The translations under genes were made by a program, and so were the position numbers. Source: FEN-1297 sp963843605 (GTDB lineage Bacteria > Bacteroidota > Ignavibacteria > Ignavibacteriales > Ignavibacteriaceae). From it: DNA of 64,000 nt. Shown here piece by piece: positions 10,136 to 20,377 of the stretch. How positions within the stretch are numbered: position 1 is the stretch's first letter; each line of letters starts with the position of its first letter. The DNA is taken from contig CAWJLA010000002.1 of assembly GCA_963843605.1 (NCBI GenBank), forward strand, positions 372,001-436,000. Reading direction: 5' to 3'. The notes beneath the pieces are model-generated. The model was not told where the DNA came from. It did not search any database and saw only the letters and a program-made list of their open reading frames with translations.

Positions 10136-10371
10136 ATTATAACCTTTGATATTTTTTCGTTTTCAAGAAAATAAAATAATTAACTTATATTTTAATTGAT
10201 GTGAAGAGGGATAAAAGGGCATGTCAATCTTACCTTCCGGTGGATAGGTTCAAATTTAAATACAGTTTTAAGTTTAAAATTAAGTTTGTCATATAATGCT
10301 GGTGATTTCGTATTGAAGTAGCAATCCTTTTTTGGGATTTGGTCGAGGTTAAATTTTATGTGGAGTACGAA

Positions 10372-11052
10372 TTAATCGTGGTCGCAGGTACACGAGAGAC
10401 TTCCGGATTTTATTTTTTCGAAAGATTCCCTTCCCTCTTTGAAAGAATAATAAGCTATACCTATTGAACCCAGTAAATCTATAAATCCGATCCCGATGAA
10501 TTCATATAACAGACTCGATGCCAGCAGTATTATCGAAAGATACAGACAAGTTTTAGTACAGTCTGCATCCGCGATAATTGCATCGGATTTCAATTTTTCA
10601 CCAACTTTAATTTTTGATTTATACAGCCAGTACATTGATATAATGGAGATCGATGAGATTATGATTCCGGCCAAAGTGGTTTCCGGCTTAACGTTTTCAA
10701 TCAAATTAAAGACTGCACCGATAATCAGTCCGGCTGTTAGCAAATAGAACCCGGCACCGGTAATTTTTAAAGCAGTTTTTTCGAAACTATCTCTCGATTC
10801 TATTTCGGAATACTTCATCCTTATAACCATGTGCAGAATTCCTATCCCCGATATTACTTCTACAAAACTATCTATGCCGAATCCAAGCAGAGCCAGAGTC
10901 TGATCCTTTGTACCGAAGAAAACCGAGATAATGCCTTCAGCTAAATTGTAGAAGATAGTAATCAAACTTAAAATTAAAGCGAACTTTAGATAGTCCAGAT
11001 TCATGTTAAAGCTCAAGTCGGGGGCGGTATCCATGTTCAAGTTTGAGTTCAA
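10372..11052 (-). CDS. Cation-diffusion-facilitator-like membrane protein
   Basis: This 226-aa protein has about six hydrophobic segments. ALLGFGIDSFVEVISG sits where CDF transporters carry their TM2 metal site, and SDAIIADADCTKTC sits where they carry TM5, but Cys and Ala replace part of the usual HxxxD set. A short metal-binding-looking tail, SCTCDHD, closes the protein. It lacks the long cytoplasmic C-terminal domain of classical CDF proteins. It is likely an inner-membrane heavy-metal or cation transporter, though the ion is unknown. It is monocistronic; the upstream gap (11053-11167) separates it from the OPT transporter gene. Confidence 0.7.
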   Translation of the reverse strand: MNSNLNMDTAPDLSFNMNLDYLKFALILSLITIFYNLAEGIISVFFGTKDQTLALLGFGIDSFVEVISGIGILHMVIRMKYSEIESRDSFEKTALKITGAGFYLLTAGLIIGAVFNLIENVKPETTLAGIIISSISIISMYWLYKSKIKVGEKLKSDAIIADADCTKTCLYLSIILLASSLLYEFIGIGFIDLLGSIGIAYYSFKEGRESFEKIKSGSLSCTCDHD

Positions 11053-11167
11053 ATTAGCGTCTTTAGTTTATTATTCTATAGATTTTTCAAATATAATTAT
11101 ATTGGTATAAACTTTAAATTATATCTAAGTTTTCCAACCTTCGTCTAGTTAACTTATTTATCATATC

Positions 11168-12919
11168 TCACAAAATACCTAATGTAGATAAAACAGCAAT
11201 CACCACACCGATTATTCCTTCACCGGCAATGGCACCGGAAGCAAGCGATATGCCGTATGAACCGCACCAATGAGGAAATTTCTTATTGCAGATTAATTTT
11301 ATCATCGAACCGAGAAACATTGTAACCGAGAAAAAAGCCGGTACTACTATAGCTATACCCATACCGACCGGTGACGGAACGAATTTAGCAAACCTAGTTT
11401 TCTCTAACAAAGTTAAAATTATTCCGGTTATTATTCCTAATATAATACCGTAATCCGCATAAGCAGGCAATGAAGAAATTCCTTTTGATAATACTTCTGC
11501 CATGCCTTTCCACAATACTGCACTGGGTGCAGGCATTAATTTAGAACCGATTCCATATGCGTTTGCAACCGCTAGAAAAACCGGTACTGCTACAATCGAT
11601 CCGACTATTGCTCCTAGTAGCTGTGCATATGTCTGCTTTTTAGGAGTTGCACCCAGTAAATAACCCGTCTTAAGATCCTGCATCATATCTGCTGATTGAT
11701 CAGCTCCGGCGGCGGTAATACCCGCAGCCATCAGGTTGGTAATTATTTGTCCCGGCGCCGTTACTCCGTACAATATCTGAGTTGCATGCCCCATAGCACC
11801 TACCGGATTTATGTCGGTCTCTCCGTAGGCTCTAATCGCAACAACCGCAAAAATATAAGAGACTATAATTGCAACAATACTCATCCATGCAGGTATGTGA
11901 AATATGTACTGCATTATTACGGCTATACCGGCCGCAGTAATTAACATCCCCGCTAACCAAACCGAGAACGGGAACTCTGTCCGGTTTTCAGGATTTATGT
12001 TTGCTCTTTTCATAGAAGTGAAAGCTCTTGCAATTATTTTCCACTTTAAAACTAAGGAGGTTAGTCCCGATGAAACCATTAAAGCAATCGCCAGCCACAT
12101 TGTCCAGGATGAGATATCCCGGTACCCGATACCAGCAATAATCTTATTCTCCGCTAAAAACTGAGCGAGCACTATCCATCCTGTCACGGCGCCTATTAAT
12201 AGGCTTGTTCCTATTCTGGGACCGATTAAAAAACCAACTCCGAGAAGCATCGGGCTCCAATTAATCCCGACATTAAGTTTTCCGAGTTCATATATTCCTA
12301 ATCTTCCGGGGATATCAGTAATATACGGTATTATAGAGGGCACGCCGTCCCTAAACCATGTAACTGCGCCGCTAATTATGGCGGCAATCGAAAGATATTT
12401 GGTTTTTCTGACAGCGTCTTTACCGTCGGCATGCATCGCAGTTATTGTCTCCGCGCAGGCAGTTCCGCTGGGGAAAGTTAGTTTTTCAATTACAACCAGT
12501 TGTTTTCTCAAAGGCACAGCAAATAAAACTCCCAGAATGCTTACAAGGAAAATCCACAAAAAAAGCTGAAAGCCGGTAAACTTATATCCCATTAAAATCA
12601 ATGCCGGTATTACGCTTACCATAATACCGATACTGGCCGCAGCCGAAGCCATCGTCTGTGAAATATTATTTTCAAGAACGGAAAATTTACCTTTAAATGC
12701 TTTTACAATTGTGAAGGCTAGAATAGCCGATAAGATTGATCCACCTTCGGTAAAGCTTGTTTTCAGCCCCATATAAATATTTGACGAAATAAGAATAACG
12801 CATAAAAAAGCCCCGATCATCACGGCTTTCAGGGTCAGCTCCGGCATTTTATCGCCCAGATAAATATTCTCCAGCCAATGCTTCTCTTCCGACTGTTCAG
12901 TTGTTTGGATTTTGTTCAC
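11168..12919 (-). CDS. OPT-family oligopeptide transporter
   Basis: This 583-aa polytopic inner-membrane protein has about 14 hydrophobic segments and OPT signatures such as NIYMGLKTSFTEG and the ISQTMASAAASIG stretch near residues 85-98. OPT proteins import oligopeptides or metal-chelates by proton symport. The start codon overlaps the stop of the upstream kinase gene (ATGA at 12916-12919), so translation is coupled to it. The length is in the prokaryotic OPT range, with ordinary composition. The substrate is not deducible. Confidence 0.9.
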   Translation of the reverse strand: MNKIQTTEQSEEKHWLENIYLGDKMPELTLKAVMIGAFLCVILISSNIYMGLKTSFTEGGSILSAILAFTIVKAFKGKFSVLENNISQTMASAAASIGIMVSVIPALILMGYKFTGFQLFLWIFLVSILGVLFAVPLRKQLVVIEKLTFPSGTACAETITAMHADGKDAVRKTKYLSIAAIISGAVTWFRDGVPSIIPYITDIPGRLGIYELGKLNVGINWSPMLLGVGFLIGPRIGTSLLIGAVTGWIVLAQFLAENKIIAGIGYRDISSWTMWLAIALMVSSGLTSLVLKWKIIARAFTSMKRANINPENRTEFPFSVWLAGMLITAAGIAVIMQYIFHIPAWMSIVAIIVSYIFAVVAIRAYGETDINPVGAMGHATQILYGVTAPGQIITNLMAAGITAAGADQSADMMQDLKTGYLLGATPKKQTYAQLLGAIVGSIVAVPVFLAVANAYGIGSKLMPAPSAVLWKGMAEVLSKGISSLPAYADYGIILGIITGIILTLLEKTRFAKFVPSPVGMGIAIVVPAFFSVTMFLGSMIKLICNKKFPHWCGSYGISLASGAIAGEGIIGVVIAVLSTLGIL

Positions 12920-15900
12920 TCGGTCTCTTTCAAAATCTTAAATAATTTATCTGCTTTATCGATATCGCCCGTAGCCCCCAACCTTTTGAAAATTTCTTTC
13001 GCCTTAGTAATAAATTCTTCCGCCTCATCAAGAAGGTTTTTCCATTTATAATATTTGGCTAACTCAAGATCGGTTCTTCCGATTTCCTGTTCGATTTTTA
13101 ATTCGTTAAATATATTTAAGCTCTCTTTCAGTTGCTCTTCTATCCTTTCGAAAGCATTATTTCCGGCTTCAACTTTGTTTGCATGCGCAATTCTTATAAG
13201 TTCGATTTCGGAAAGCATTCTTATGGCAAACGCCCTGCTTGCTTTTTGATTCAGTTCTTCAGACATTGTCAGTGCCTGCATAACCGACTTCTTTGCACCT
13301 TCAAAATCATTCAGTTCCGCGAGAGCATGCCCCAACCATATTTTTATCATCGGTTCTATATATTTCAGATCAATCTCCTGCATCAGCTTTGAACATTTGG
13401 ATAAATGTTCATACGCCTCCTCGTAATTTTCCAGATCCAGACTGATATATCCGAGGTTTGCTTCGGTAACGGCTACTCCCGGCAAATCTCCTATTTCTTC
13501 TCTTATTTTTAAACTTGTTTTGAACATGTCATAAGCTTCACGGTATTTTCCGACGTCCTGATAGGTAGCCGCAAGATTATTATATAAACCGGCAATACCC
13601 ATCCTGAAACCTATTTCTTTCATTATCGACAGACTCTTTTCCATCATATCTATCGATCTTCTGCTGTCGCCTAAATTCGAATAAACGTTGGATAAATTAT
13701 TATATGTTTCGGCAATTCCTTTTTTGTCCGATATCTTCTCCCTCAATTCAAGACTGCGGCTATACATCCGGGACGCGTTAGAGTAGTCACCCTGATCGTA
13801 TAATATATTTCCCAAATTATTATATGCTATGCCTCTGTCCTTATAATTACCTTCTTCGCCCAATAATTTCAATCCGTCTTCTATCTCTTTTTGGGCATCT
13901 TCATAATGCCCCTTCGTTTTTAGCACCACTGCTTTTGTAAATTTTATTTTACCTCTTATTACATCGTATTCATTGCGGTATTCATTTTTAATATTCTCAT
14001 TATTATCATTATAAGAGATGATCGATAACAATTTATTTTCAGCGGTATTCAATATATTATAAGCGTAGTCATTCCGGCCGATACTCGCATACACAGATCC
14101 CATCTTTCTTAATAACTCGGCCTCCTTCACCGGAGAATGCGAAACCGAATTTTTAAGGAGTTCATAATTCTCGAGAGACTCAGTATGTTTGCCCGTCAAG
14201 GCAAGAACATCACTAAGTCCTTCGTATGCGGTTTCCTTTATTATGTCGGGCTCCTCAGTACGGACCTCTCCTTCTTCGATTATCTCAACCGCTTTTTTGA
14301 AAAAGTATATAGCCTGATCGTTCGAGAATACCTCCTTCGCGCGGCCCGCTGCAATCATGATAAAAGGAAGTGCTTTGCCTTTCTGATTTCCGGATAAAAA
14401 GTGCCATGCTATATTAGGCGCCATTCTTTCATCGCCTTTATAGGTATTCTCGAGATAATCGCCGATCATAATATGATATTCGACTTTAAGCTCGGGGTTT
14501 ATTTCATCATATAGCGCTTCCCTTATTTTTGCGTGATCGAACCTGTACATTTTATCAGCGGGGTGAATAATATGATGCTCGCGCTCAAGGCTCTGCAGTT
14601 TCTTCAGTAATTTTATTTTACTTAATCCAAGGCATTCCATTAAAGTTCCGGAATGAAACGATTCACCCTCGACGGCCCCTACTTCAAGGATTTCTCTGTC
14701 TTCATCGCCCAGTCTTTCAATTCGCAGCATTACCAGATCGTGAACTTTTGAAGGAATTGAAAACTTATCGTAATCATTTTTTAAACTGAAGCTTTTATCT
14801 GTTTTAACAATGATGCCTTCAGCCAACAATAATTTTAATGTTTCAATCACATAGAAAGGATTTCCTTCCGTCTCGCCGGCCAGAGTTTGGAAAAATTTAT
14901 CTCCGAATTCGGAATGTTTAAAAATCGAGTTCGTCATTTTTCTGATTTCAACGCTGTCAAGTCTGTTAAGCTCGATTACGGAAAGTATACCGTCGCGGTT
15001 CATCTCATATTGGATTTCTTTTAAAGGATGAACTTTTTCTTCGTCTTCTTGTTTTACGTCCTCCGGTCTGTAAGTACCCAGCAGCATTATTTTGGAATTG
15101 TAAATGTTCCTTGACAGGTAATAAAATAAGTTCAAGGTATCTTCATCCGCCCAATGCAGATCATCTATGAAAATTATTAAAGGTCTTTCGGCGGATATTT
15201 TTAATATCAATCTGAATATGGCATCCCAGAACTGCTCCTTTCCTTCAATCACGAATTTGCTGCTGCCTTTTATATTAAGGAATAATCTTATAACAGGCAT
15301 AATATTCTCAAGCTCTGCAGCATTTTCCCGGACGTACTCCATAAGCTTTTGATCGTCTTCTATTCCTTTAATTTCAAAGAAGGAACGTATAGCATCGACA
15401 AAAGGCTGATAAGGATATCCGCTTCCGCGCAGCTGACATTGGCTTTTGAGCATCCTGCATTTTAATGTTTTGGAATGCTTTTCGAATTCCCATGTAAGTC
15501 TTGTTTTTCCAATACCCGCTTCGCCTATTACAAATACTGTCTGCCCGTTTCCCATAACGGATTTGTTCAGCAGTAATTTCATATTCTCTAACTGCTCTTC
15601 ACGTCCAACCAGTTCGGAAGTAAAACCGCGTTCTTCCACCCTGCTCATTTCTTCGGTGGCTACAAGTTCAAGTTCCTCGACCGTTTCTTCAGGTTGGACA
15701 AGATTCAAATGAAACTTAACTTTCTTCAAATCCTCAATTAATTCTTCAGCACTTTGGTATCTTTGATTTAAATCCTTTTTCAAAGCTTTTGCGACAATCT
15801 GCTCCAAAGGCTTCGGTACGGCTTCGTTAATCTCCCGCACACCGAGCGGTTCTTCGTTAAGTATGGAATAAATTACCGCCATTTCGTAATCGCCGGCAAA

Positions 15901-16530
15901 GGGCAGTTTTTTAGTAAGCAGTTCGTACATAACCACACCAAGCGAATATATATCGCTCCGCTTGTCGATAACCTCGCCTATGGCTTGCTGGGGAGACATA
16001 TATGAAATCGTGCCGAGGACAGAGGCCTCTTTTGTAAGGATACTTGCGTCCTGAATCTTAGCAAGGCCGAAGTCCATCACTTTAATATCACCCGCGGAGG
16101 TAAACATTATATTTTCGCTTTTTATATCGCGGTGGATTATTCCTTTCGAGTGGGCATCCGCCAGGGCCGCTGCTGCGGCTATCGCCGTATCGATAACTTC
16201 ATCGAATGAAAACGAACCCGTTCTTAAGCGCTGTTTTAAAGTCTCGCCTTCAACGTATTCCATCGCGATGAAGAACTCGCCTTTCTCTTCACCTATTTCG
16301 AATATTTTCACTATGTTAGGATGATTCATTCTCATACCGGCATTTGCTTCCCTCTCAAACCGGCGTTTCAATTCTTCATCCTGCAGTGAATTTTTTGAAA
16401 GGACTTTAAGAGCTACGACATTATTATTTTCCGTGTTGATAGCTTTAAAAACAATTCCCATTCCGCCCTGCCCGAGCTGATCGATAATTTTATATTTGGA
16501 AATTGTTTTAATATAGGATTCAAGCATCAT
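12916..16530 (-). CDS. Ser/Thr protein kinase - AAA ATPase - TPR regulator (PknK-like)
   Basis: This 1204-aa signalling protein has a complete kinase domain at about 12-270: G-loop LGQGGMG (19-25), catalytic Lys K42, HRDIKSEN (133-140) and DFG (153-155). A STAND/AAA ATPase-like module follows with VGREEQ (308-313), Walker A GEAGIGKT (336-343) and Walker B LIIFIDD (451-457). TPR repeats fill about 770-1200. The domain order matches bacterial PknK-like kinases, in which the ATPase and TPR parts act as a sensory scaffold. There is no transmembrane segment, so it is probably cytoplasmic. It overlaps the OPT transporter gene by 4 nt and may control it or be controlled by the same signal. Confidence 0.9.
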   Translation of the reverse strand: MMLESYIKTISKYKIIDQLGQGGMGIVFKAINTENNNVVALKVLSKNSLQDEELKRRFEREANAGMRMNHPNIVKIFEIGEEKGEFFIAMEYVEGETLKQRLRTGSFSFDEVIDTAIAAAAALADAHSKGIIHRDIKSENIMFTSAGDIKVMDFGLAKIQDASILTKEASVLGTISYMSPQQAIGEVIDKRSDIYSLGVVMYELLTKKLPFAGDYEMAVIYSILNEEPLGVREINEAVPKPLEQIVAKALKKDLNQRYQSAEELIEDLKKVKFHLNLVQPEETVEELELVATEEMSRVEERGFTSELVGREEQLENMKLLLNKSVMGNGQTVFVIGEAGIGKTRLTWEFEKHSKTLKCRMLKSQCQLRGSGYPYQPFVDAIRSFFEIKGIEDDQKLMEYVRENAAELENIMPVIRLFLNIKGSSKFVIEGKEQFWDAIFRLILKISAERPLIIFIDDLHWADEDTLNLFYYLSRNIYNSKIMLLGTYRPEDVKQEDEEKVHPLKEIQYEMNRDGILSVIELNRLDSVEIRKMTNSIFKHSEFGDKFFQTLAGETEGNPFYVIETLKLLLAEGIIVKTDKSFSLKNDYDKFSIPSKVHDLVMLRIERLGDEDREILEVGAVEGESFHSGTLMECLGLSKIKLLKKLQSLEREHHIIHPADKMYRFDHAKIREALYDEINPELKVEYHIMIGDYLENTYKGDERMAPNIAWHFLSGNQKGKALPFIMIAAGRAKEVFSNDQAIYFFKKAVEIIEEGEVRTEEPDIIKETAYEGLSDVLALTGKHTESLENYELLKNSVSHSPVKEAELLRKMGSVYASIGRNDYAYNILNTAENKLLSIISYNDNNENIKNEYRNEYDVIRGKIKFTKAVVLKTKGHYEDAQKEIEDGLKLLGEEGNYKDRGIAYNNLGNILYDQGDYSNASRMYSRSLELREKISDKKGIAETYNNLSNVYSNLGDSRRSIDMMEKSLSIMKEIGFRMGIAGLYNNLAATYQDVGKYREAYDMFKTSLKIREEIGDLPGVAVTEANLGYISLDLENYEEAYEHLSKCSKLMQEIDLKYIEPMIKIWLGHALAELNDFEGAKKSVMQALTMSEELNQKASRAFAIRMLSEIELIRIAHANKVEAGNNAFERIEEQLKESLNIFNELKIEQEIGRTDLELAKYYKWKNLLDEAEEFITKAKEIFKRLGATGDIDKADKLFKILKETE

Positions 16531-16668
16531 AGTTACTCAATATATTTATAGGGTATTATCAACTTTACTTTGCAACCGTGTCAATTTTTATAGCTTTATT
16601 TGCCGCCCGGTATTTTTCAACCTTAATTTTCAAATCATAATCCGCGTTAATCAGTGAAATCAGTGCCG

Positions 16669-19600
16669 TTATTTCAATAAAATCATTTTCTTATTCGAAA
16701 TAAAATTACCAGATTCAATTCTGTATATATAAATACCGCTGCTGACTTTTTCTCCGTAATTATTCGTACCGTTCCATCGTACCTGGTAATTCCCGGCTCT
16801 TTGATCCGAATTGACTAAAGTTTTAATTAGTTGACCGAGTATATTAAAGATTTTTAACCGTACCATAGATGTGTAAGGTATTTGATATTTAATCTCCGTA
16901 GTAGGATTAAACGGGTTCGGATAATTTTGAAATAAATCGAATTTCCGGGGCGTTAAATCAACTTTATCGGTAGCATTAACTTCACTAGTGTCCGGGTTTA
17001 TTACAAATATGGTTTTTGAATAGGCGCGATTAAATTCGCCTGCAACGTTTGCGGTAATATTAAAATTGTAATTTCCGGAACTGCTCGTATTTATAAATTC
17101 TGTTTTGTAAATTCCGTCGCCGGCAGGAGTAAAACTTAAAGTCTGAACTGAGCTGTCCGGAAATACTACGGTGGCCTGAACATCGGCACCTATAACAGGA
17201 GTACCGGACACAATATGCACATCAGATTGGCGTCCTCCGCCGTTGTACAGCCTTGCCTGCACAATTACCGTGTCACCCATTGCAAATCTTTCTTTGTTGA
17301 ATAATATAGACATGGTAACATCGGTTTCTTCAGCCATATACACGGTATAAGCTTCGGGAGTAGAAGGCAGACTAATGCCGTACACATATATCGACCAGCT
17401 GCCGGGCTTAGGATACTTTATTTTATAATACTTATAATTCGCCCCTGAGAAATATTGTATATTGGGATTTGATTGCGCCGAATCCTGATTTATCATATTG
17501 CCGTCGGGATCCTGAAGAACTAAACCAAAATCGCTGCCCTGCCATCTTATTCCGGGCTGAATTCCCAAAGCACCGGTATCTACTAACGCTCCCTGCCACC
17601 TAATACCGGGAGCCGGGACTCCTTGAAGGTCAAAAGAAGATCCTGTTTTGGAAAAAATTAGCTGTACTCCCGTCAAGGCCAGGAAATAAGAATTCACAAT
17701 ATTTCCTATTTGTGTTGCATCATCAGCAAGCGAGTATCCGCCTTTAGTGGCAGAAGAAAGTAAATTTAAATTATTTTGAAAACTAGTATTTGTTCCTTTA
17801 AAACCGATAGTAAAAATCTCTGTTGAAGTCGAGCTTATTGAAGGAAGAACATCCGATACGGTAGGTGATCCTGATTCAGCTCCGGTGCTGTATAATAGTA
17901 TTACGGGCAGATGAGTCGACTCGCCGTTTACCTTAAGCTGATTCTGTGAGGTCTGCAATCCGCTTCCCAGTCCGCTTGTGCCGCCTCCCGAAATATTAAT
18001 TATAATATTTTTAATGTAAGTTTTGACCGAATCGTTATCAACGGAAGTAAGCGGAAGAATTAAATTGCTCGGCAGTTCTACCACTCCTATTTTATCTCCG
18101 AACCTTAAATTATCGACCAGTTCCACTGCACTTTTCTTTGCCTGGTCCAATGCATTTGGTACAGAGGTATAGCCGGAAGAGCCGTCAAAAACCAGCATGA
18201 AATCGAGACGCGAAGATTTAAGATTGTTGTAAATAAATTGAATTCCTTCCGTATCACCGGTGTCAAGATCTCTTTTTTTCGTTTCATTATTTTTAATTAA
18301 ACCGAACATTGTTTCGTCTTCGTTACCGCTACCCATTCCCGGTAAATAATATTGTGTATTAGCCGGGTTATAAATGTCTCCCAATCCCCCGAAATGACCT
18401 ATCTCGTGCGTTGCAACATTTTGTACATCCATAGTGCTGGTATCAAGGCTTGTCGACCATTTAAAATCTTCCGCATTATAAGCAATATCGGCATCGGTTA
18501 TTTCGCCGGTAACAGCATTGTATCTTACTCTCGTAACGGCAATAGTATTGGGATCCGTTCCGGTGATACCTTCCCAGTTCGAGGTAATCCAGACATTGTT
18601 ATTTATACCGTCCGGATTGCCGCCCCATGTCGTCGAGTTTGTAATACCGCCGTCGGAATAATTCAACTGCGACAAAGCATTCCAAGTTGAGTAGCCGGTT
18701 TGTATTGCTGCCGGAAAGTTTCCCGAGGAATTCGGGATATCATTGCTAATCATATAAGTAGTTTTTCCGTCCTGCCAGTGCAGCGGAATTCCCGAGTAAG
18801 TTGTATTAACAACAAAATGATTTCCGAAAGTTTTTGTGAACACCTGAGTTGAAATTGCTTCGGAAAATTCCGAAGTATTGCCGCATGAATCTGTAGCAGT
18901 TGCGGTGATGAATTTACCGGCAGCAATAGGAAGATTTGCCGTAAAATCAACGTTCCCCGTCGAATCTGTTTTTACATCCAAATAACCCAGATAGTTTTGG
19001 CCTTCTCCGTAATTTGATGAATCCGCTTCATCATTACTGAAGAATTCAATACGGAAATAATTATCCGGTAAACTGTTATATTTACCCTGAACTACCTGGA
19101 CATCGCTGGAAGATAAAGTAAGAACAGGATAGTTCAATAAATCGTTGGGACCGGAGTCATTGTCGTTTACATCGTTGGGTACCACGCCGTTTCCCAAACT
19201 TATTCCGAGTCCGCCGTTTGAATAAATACTATTGGATAAAATACTGTTGCTCTTTCCGGAAATTATTCTAACTCCGTCGCTATTGTTTTTATTTATGGTA
19301 TTGTATTCAATAATATTCTTATCACCTTGAATAGAGATGCCGTATAAAGTACTGCCGGTAATTATATTTCCTTTGTCTGTATTTCCTATTCTTGTGGCCT
19401 TAGAACTGTCTATTCCTATGCCTATATAGTTTCCGGCTGCAGAGTTTCCCGATGCATCCGTCCCGATATAGTTCCGATATATGTTATTGCATTGGGCATG
19501 ATCCAGAAATATTCCGTAGTAATTTCCCGAAATAACATTTCCCGATCCGGTAGAATCTCCGCCCACCGTATTATCTTTCGCACCGTTTGTTAACCAGACG

Positions 19601-20304
19601 CCTGCCATTTTACCGTTGCCTGCTGGTGTTACGCCGTCCGGTTCAATTCCTATATAATTACCTTCAACTATATTTTTATTTGAACCGTTTATTACAATCC
19701 CTGCCTGCAGGTTCCCGATTATTATATTTCTATCCGCGACCTTTTTGCTGCCTATAATGTTATATTCACCTTTCGAGCCGGCAATTTCAATACCTACGTC
19801 GTTTCCCTGATCTGTTGCGCTGCTTGAGGCGCCAGAGCCGATAATATTCCCTATAATTATATTTGCGCATGATAATATCCTTATTCCGGCATTTTTTCCG
19901 GTGCCTTTGAATCCGTATATAACTAGTCCCTTTATGATACTGTTCCCCCCGCAAACGGTTAGGCCGTTAAATGTCCCTTGGGTAATTCCGCTTCCGTCAA
20001 TTTCGATTACCGGACTCCCGGAAAAACCTGGCTGGCTTGTTCCGTCAATTACCACACTGTCCTTTATATCGGGTAAAGGGGTCATTAATTTGATGGTACT
20101 TATTCCTTCATTTGAAATATTGAAAAGTATAGTATCTTTTCCCGCATTATTGTTTGCATCCGTTATGGCCTGCCTTAAAGTAAGAAGGGACGAACTTGTA
20201 TCAAGTACAGTAGTTACGGTAAATGTGCCGGCACTTATTGTACTCGAAAACGAAAAAATTATGGCGGCTGTTATCAGGGCAGTAAAAGTAAATATGAATT
20301 TCAT
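16669..20304 (-). CDS. Secreted beta-helix / matrixin-like metalloprotease / vWA protein with T9SS sorting domain
   Basis: This 1211-aa protein has a signal peptide (1-25). Right-handed parallel beta-helix repeats rich in Asn and Gly (NIIIGN, NxVEGNYIG) run to about 390. A metzincin-type zinc site HEIGHFGGLGD follows at 633-643, giving HExxHxxGxxD with Asp as third ligand. A vWA-like domain (about 690-870, LVFDGSSGY) has an imperfect MIDAS motif in which the fifth position is G, not S. An Ig-like region follows, and the final ~80 residues are a T9SS type A sorting domain (NYPNPFNPTTEI ... SSGIYIYRI). It is likely a cell-surface or exported protease. GAGGAG just before the ATG fixes the start. 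It follows the 20378-20881 gene by 73 bp, probably as an operon. Confidence 0.88.
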   Translation of the reverse strand: MKFIFTFTALITAAIIFSFSSTISAGTFTVTTVLDTSSSLLTLRQAITDANNNAGKDTILFNISNEGISTIKLMTPLPDIKDSVVIDGTSQPGFSGSPVIEIDGSGITQGTFNGLTVCGGNSIIKGLVIYGFKGTGKNAGIRILSCANIIIGNIIGSGASSSATDQGNDVGIEIAGSKGEYNIIGSKKVADRNIIIGNLQAGIVINGSNKNIVEGNYIGIEPDGVTPAGNGKMAGVWLTNGAKDNTVGGDSTGSGNVISGNYYGIFLDHAQCNNIYRNYIGTDASGNSAAGNYIGIGIDSSKATRIGNTDKGNIITGSTLYGISIQGDKNIIEYNTINKNNSDGVRIISGKSNSILSNSIYSNGGLGISLGNGVVPNDVNDNDSGPNDLLNYPVLTLSSSDVQVVQGKYNSLPDNYFRIEFFSNDEADSSNYGEGQNYLGYLDVKTDSTGNVDFTANLPIAAGKFITATATDSCGNTSEFSEAISTQVFTKTFGNHFVVNTTYSGIPLHWQDGKTTYMISNDIPNSSGNFPAAIQTGYSTWNALSQLNYSDGGITNSTTWGGNPDGINNNVWITSNWEGITGTDPNTIAVTRVRYNAVTGEITDADIAYNAEDFKWSTSLDTSTMDVQNVATHEIGHFGGLGDIYNPANTQYYLPGMGSGNEDETMFGLIKNNETKKRDLDTGDTEGIQFIYNNLKSSRLDFMLVFDGSSGYTSVPNALDQAKKSAVELVDNLRFGDKIGVVELPSNLILPLTSVDNDSVKTYIKNIIINISGGGTSGLGSGLQTSQNQLKVNGESTHLPVILLYSTGAESGSPTVSDVLPSISSTSTEIFTIGFKGTNTSFQNNLNLLSSATKGGYSLADDATQIGNIVNSYFLALTGVQLIFSKTGSSFDLQGVPAPGIRWQGALVDTGALGIQPGIRWQGSDFGLVLQDPDGNMINQDSAQSNPNIQYFSGANYKYYKIKYPKPGSWSIYVYGISLPSTPEAYTVYMAEETDVTMSILFNKERFAMGDTVIVQARLYNGGGRQSDVHIVSGTPVIGADVQATVVFPDSSVQTLSFTPAGDGIYKTEFINTSSSGNYNFNITANVAGEFNRAYSKTIFVINPDTSEVNATDKVDLTPRKFDLFQNYPNPFNPTTEIKYQIPYTSMVRLKIFNILGQLIKTLVNSDQRAGNYQVRWNGTNNYGEKVSSGIYIYRIESGNFISNKKMILLK

Positions 20305-20377
20305 TATAATCTCCTCACGGCTTCTGCCGGTTAATTAACGAATTACTGATTTAATTAAATGCCTTGCTGCACCAGAT

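Noticed and set aside
19901..20338. 145-codon plus-strand ORF opposite the metalloprotease gene
   Set aside because: It is antisense to the signal peptide and beta-helix region, with no independent start signal or recognisable domain.
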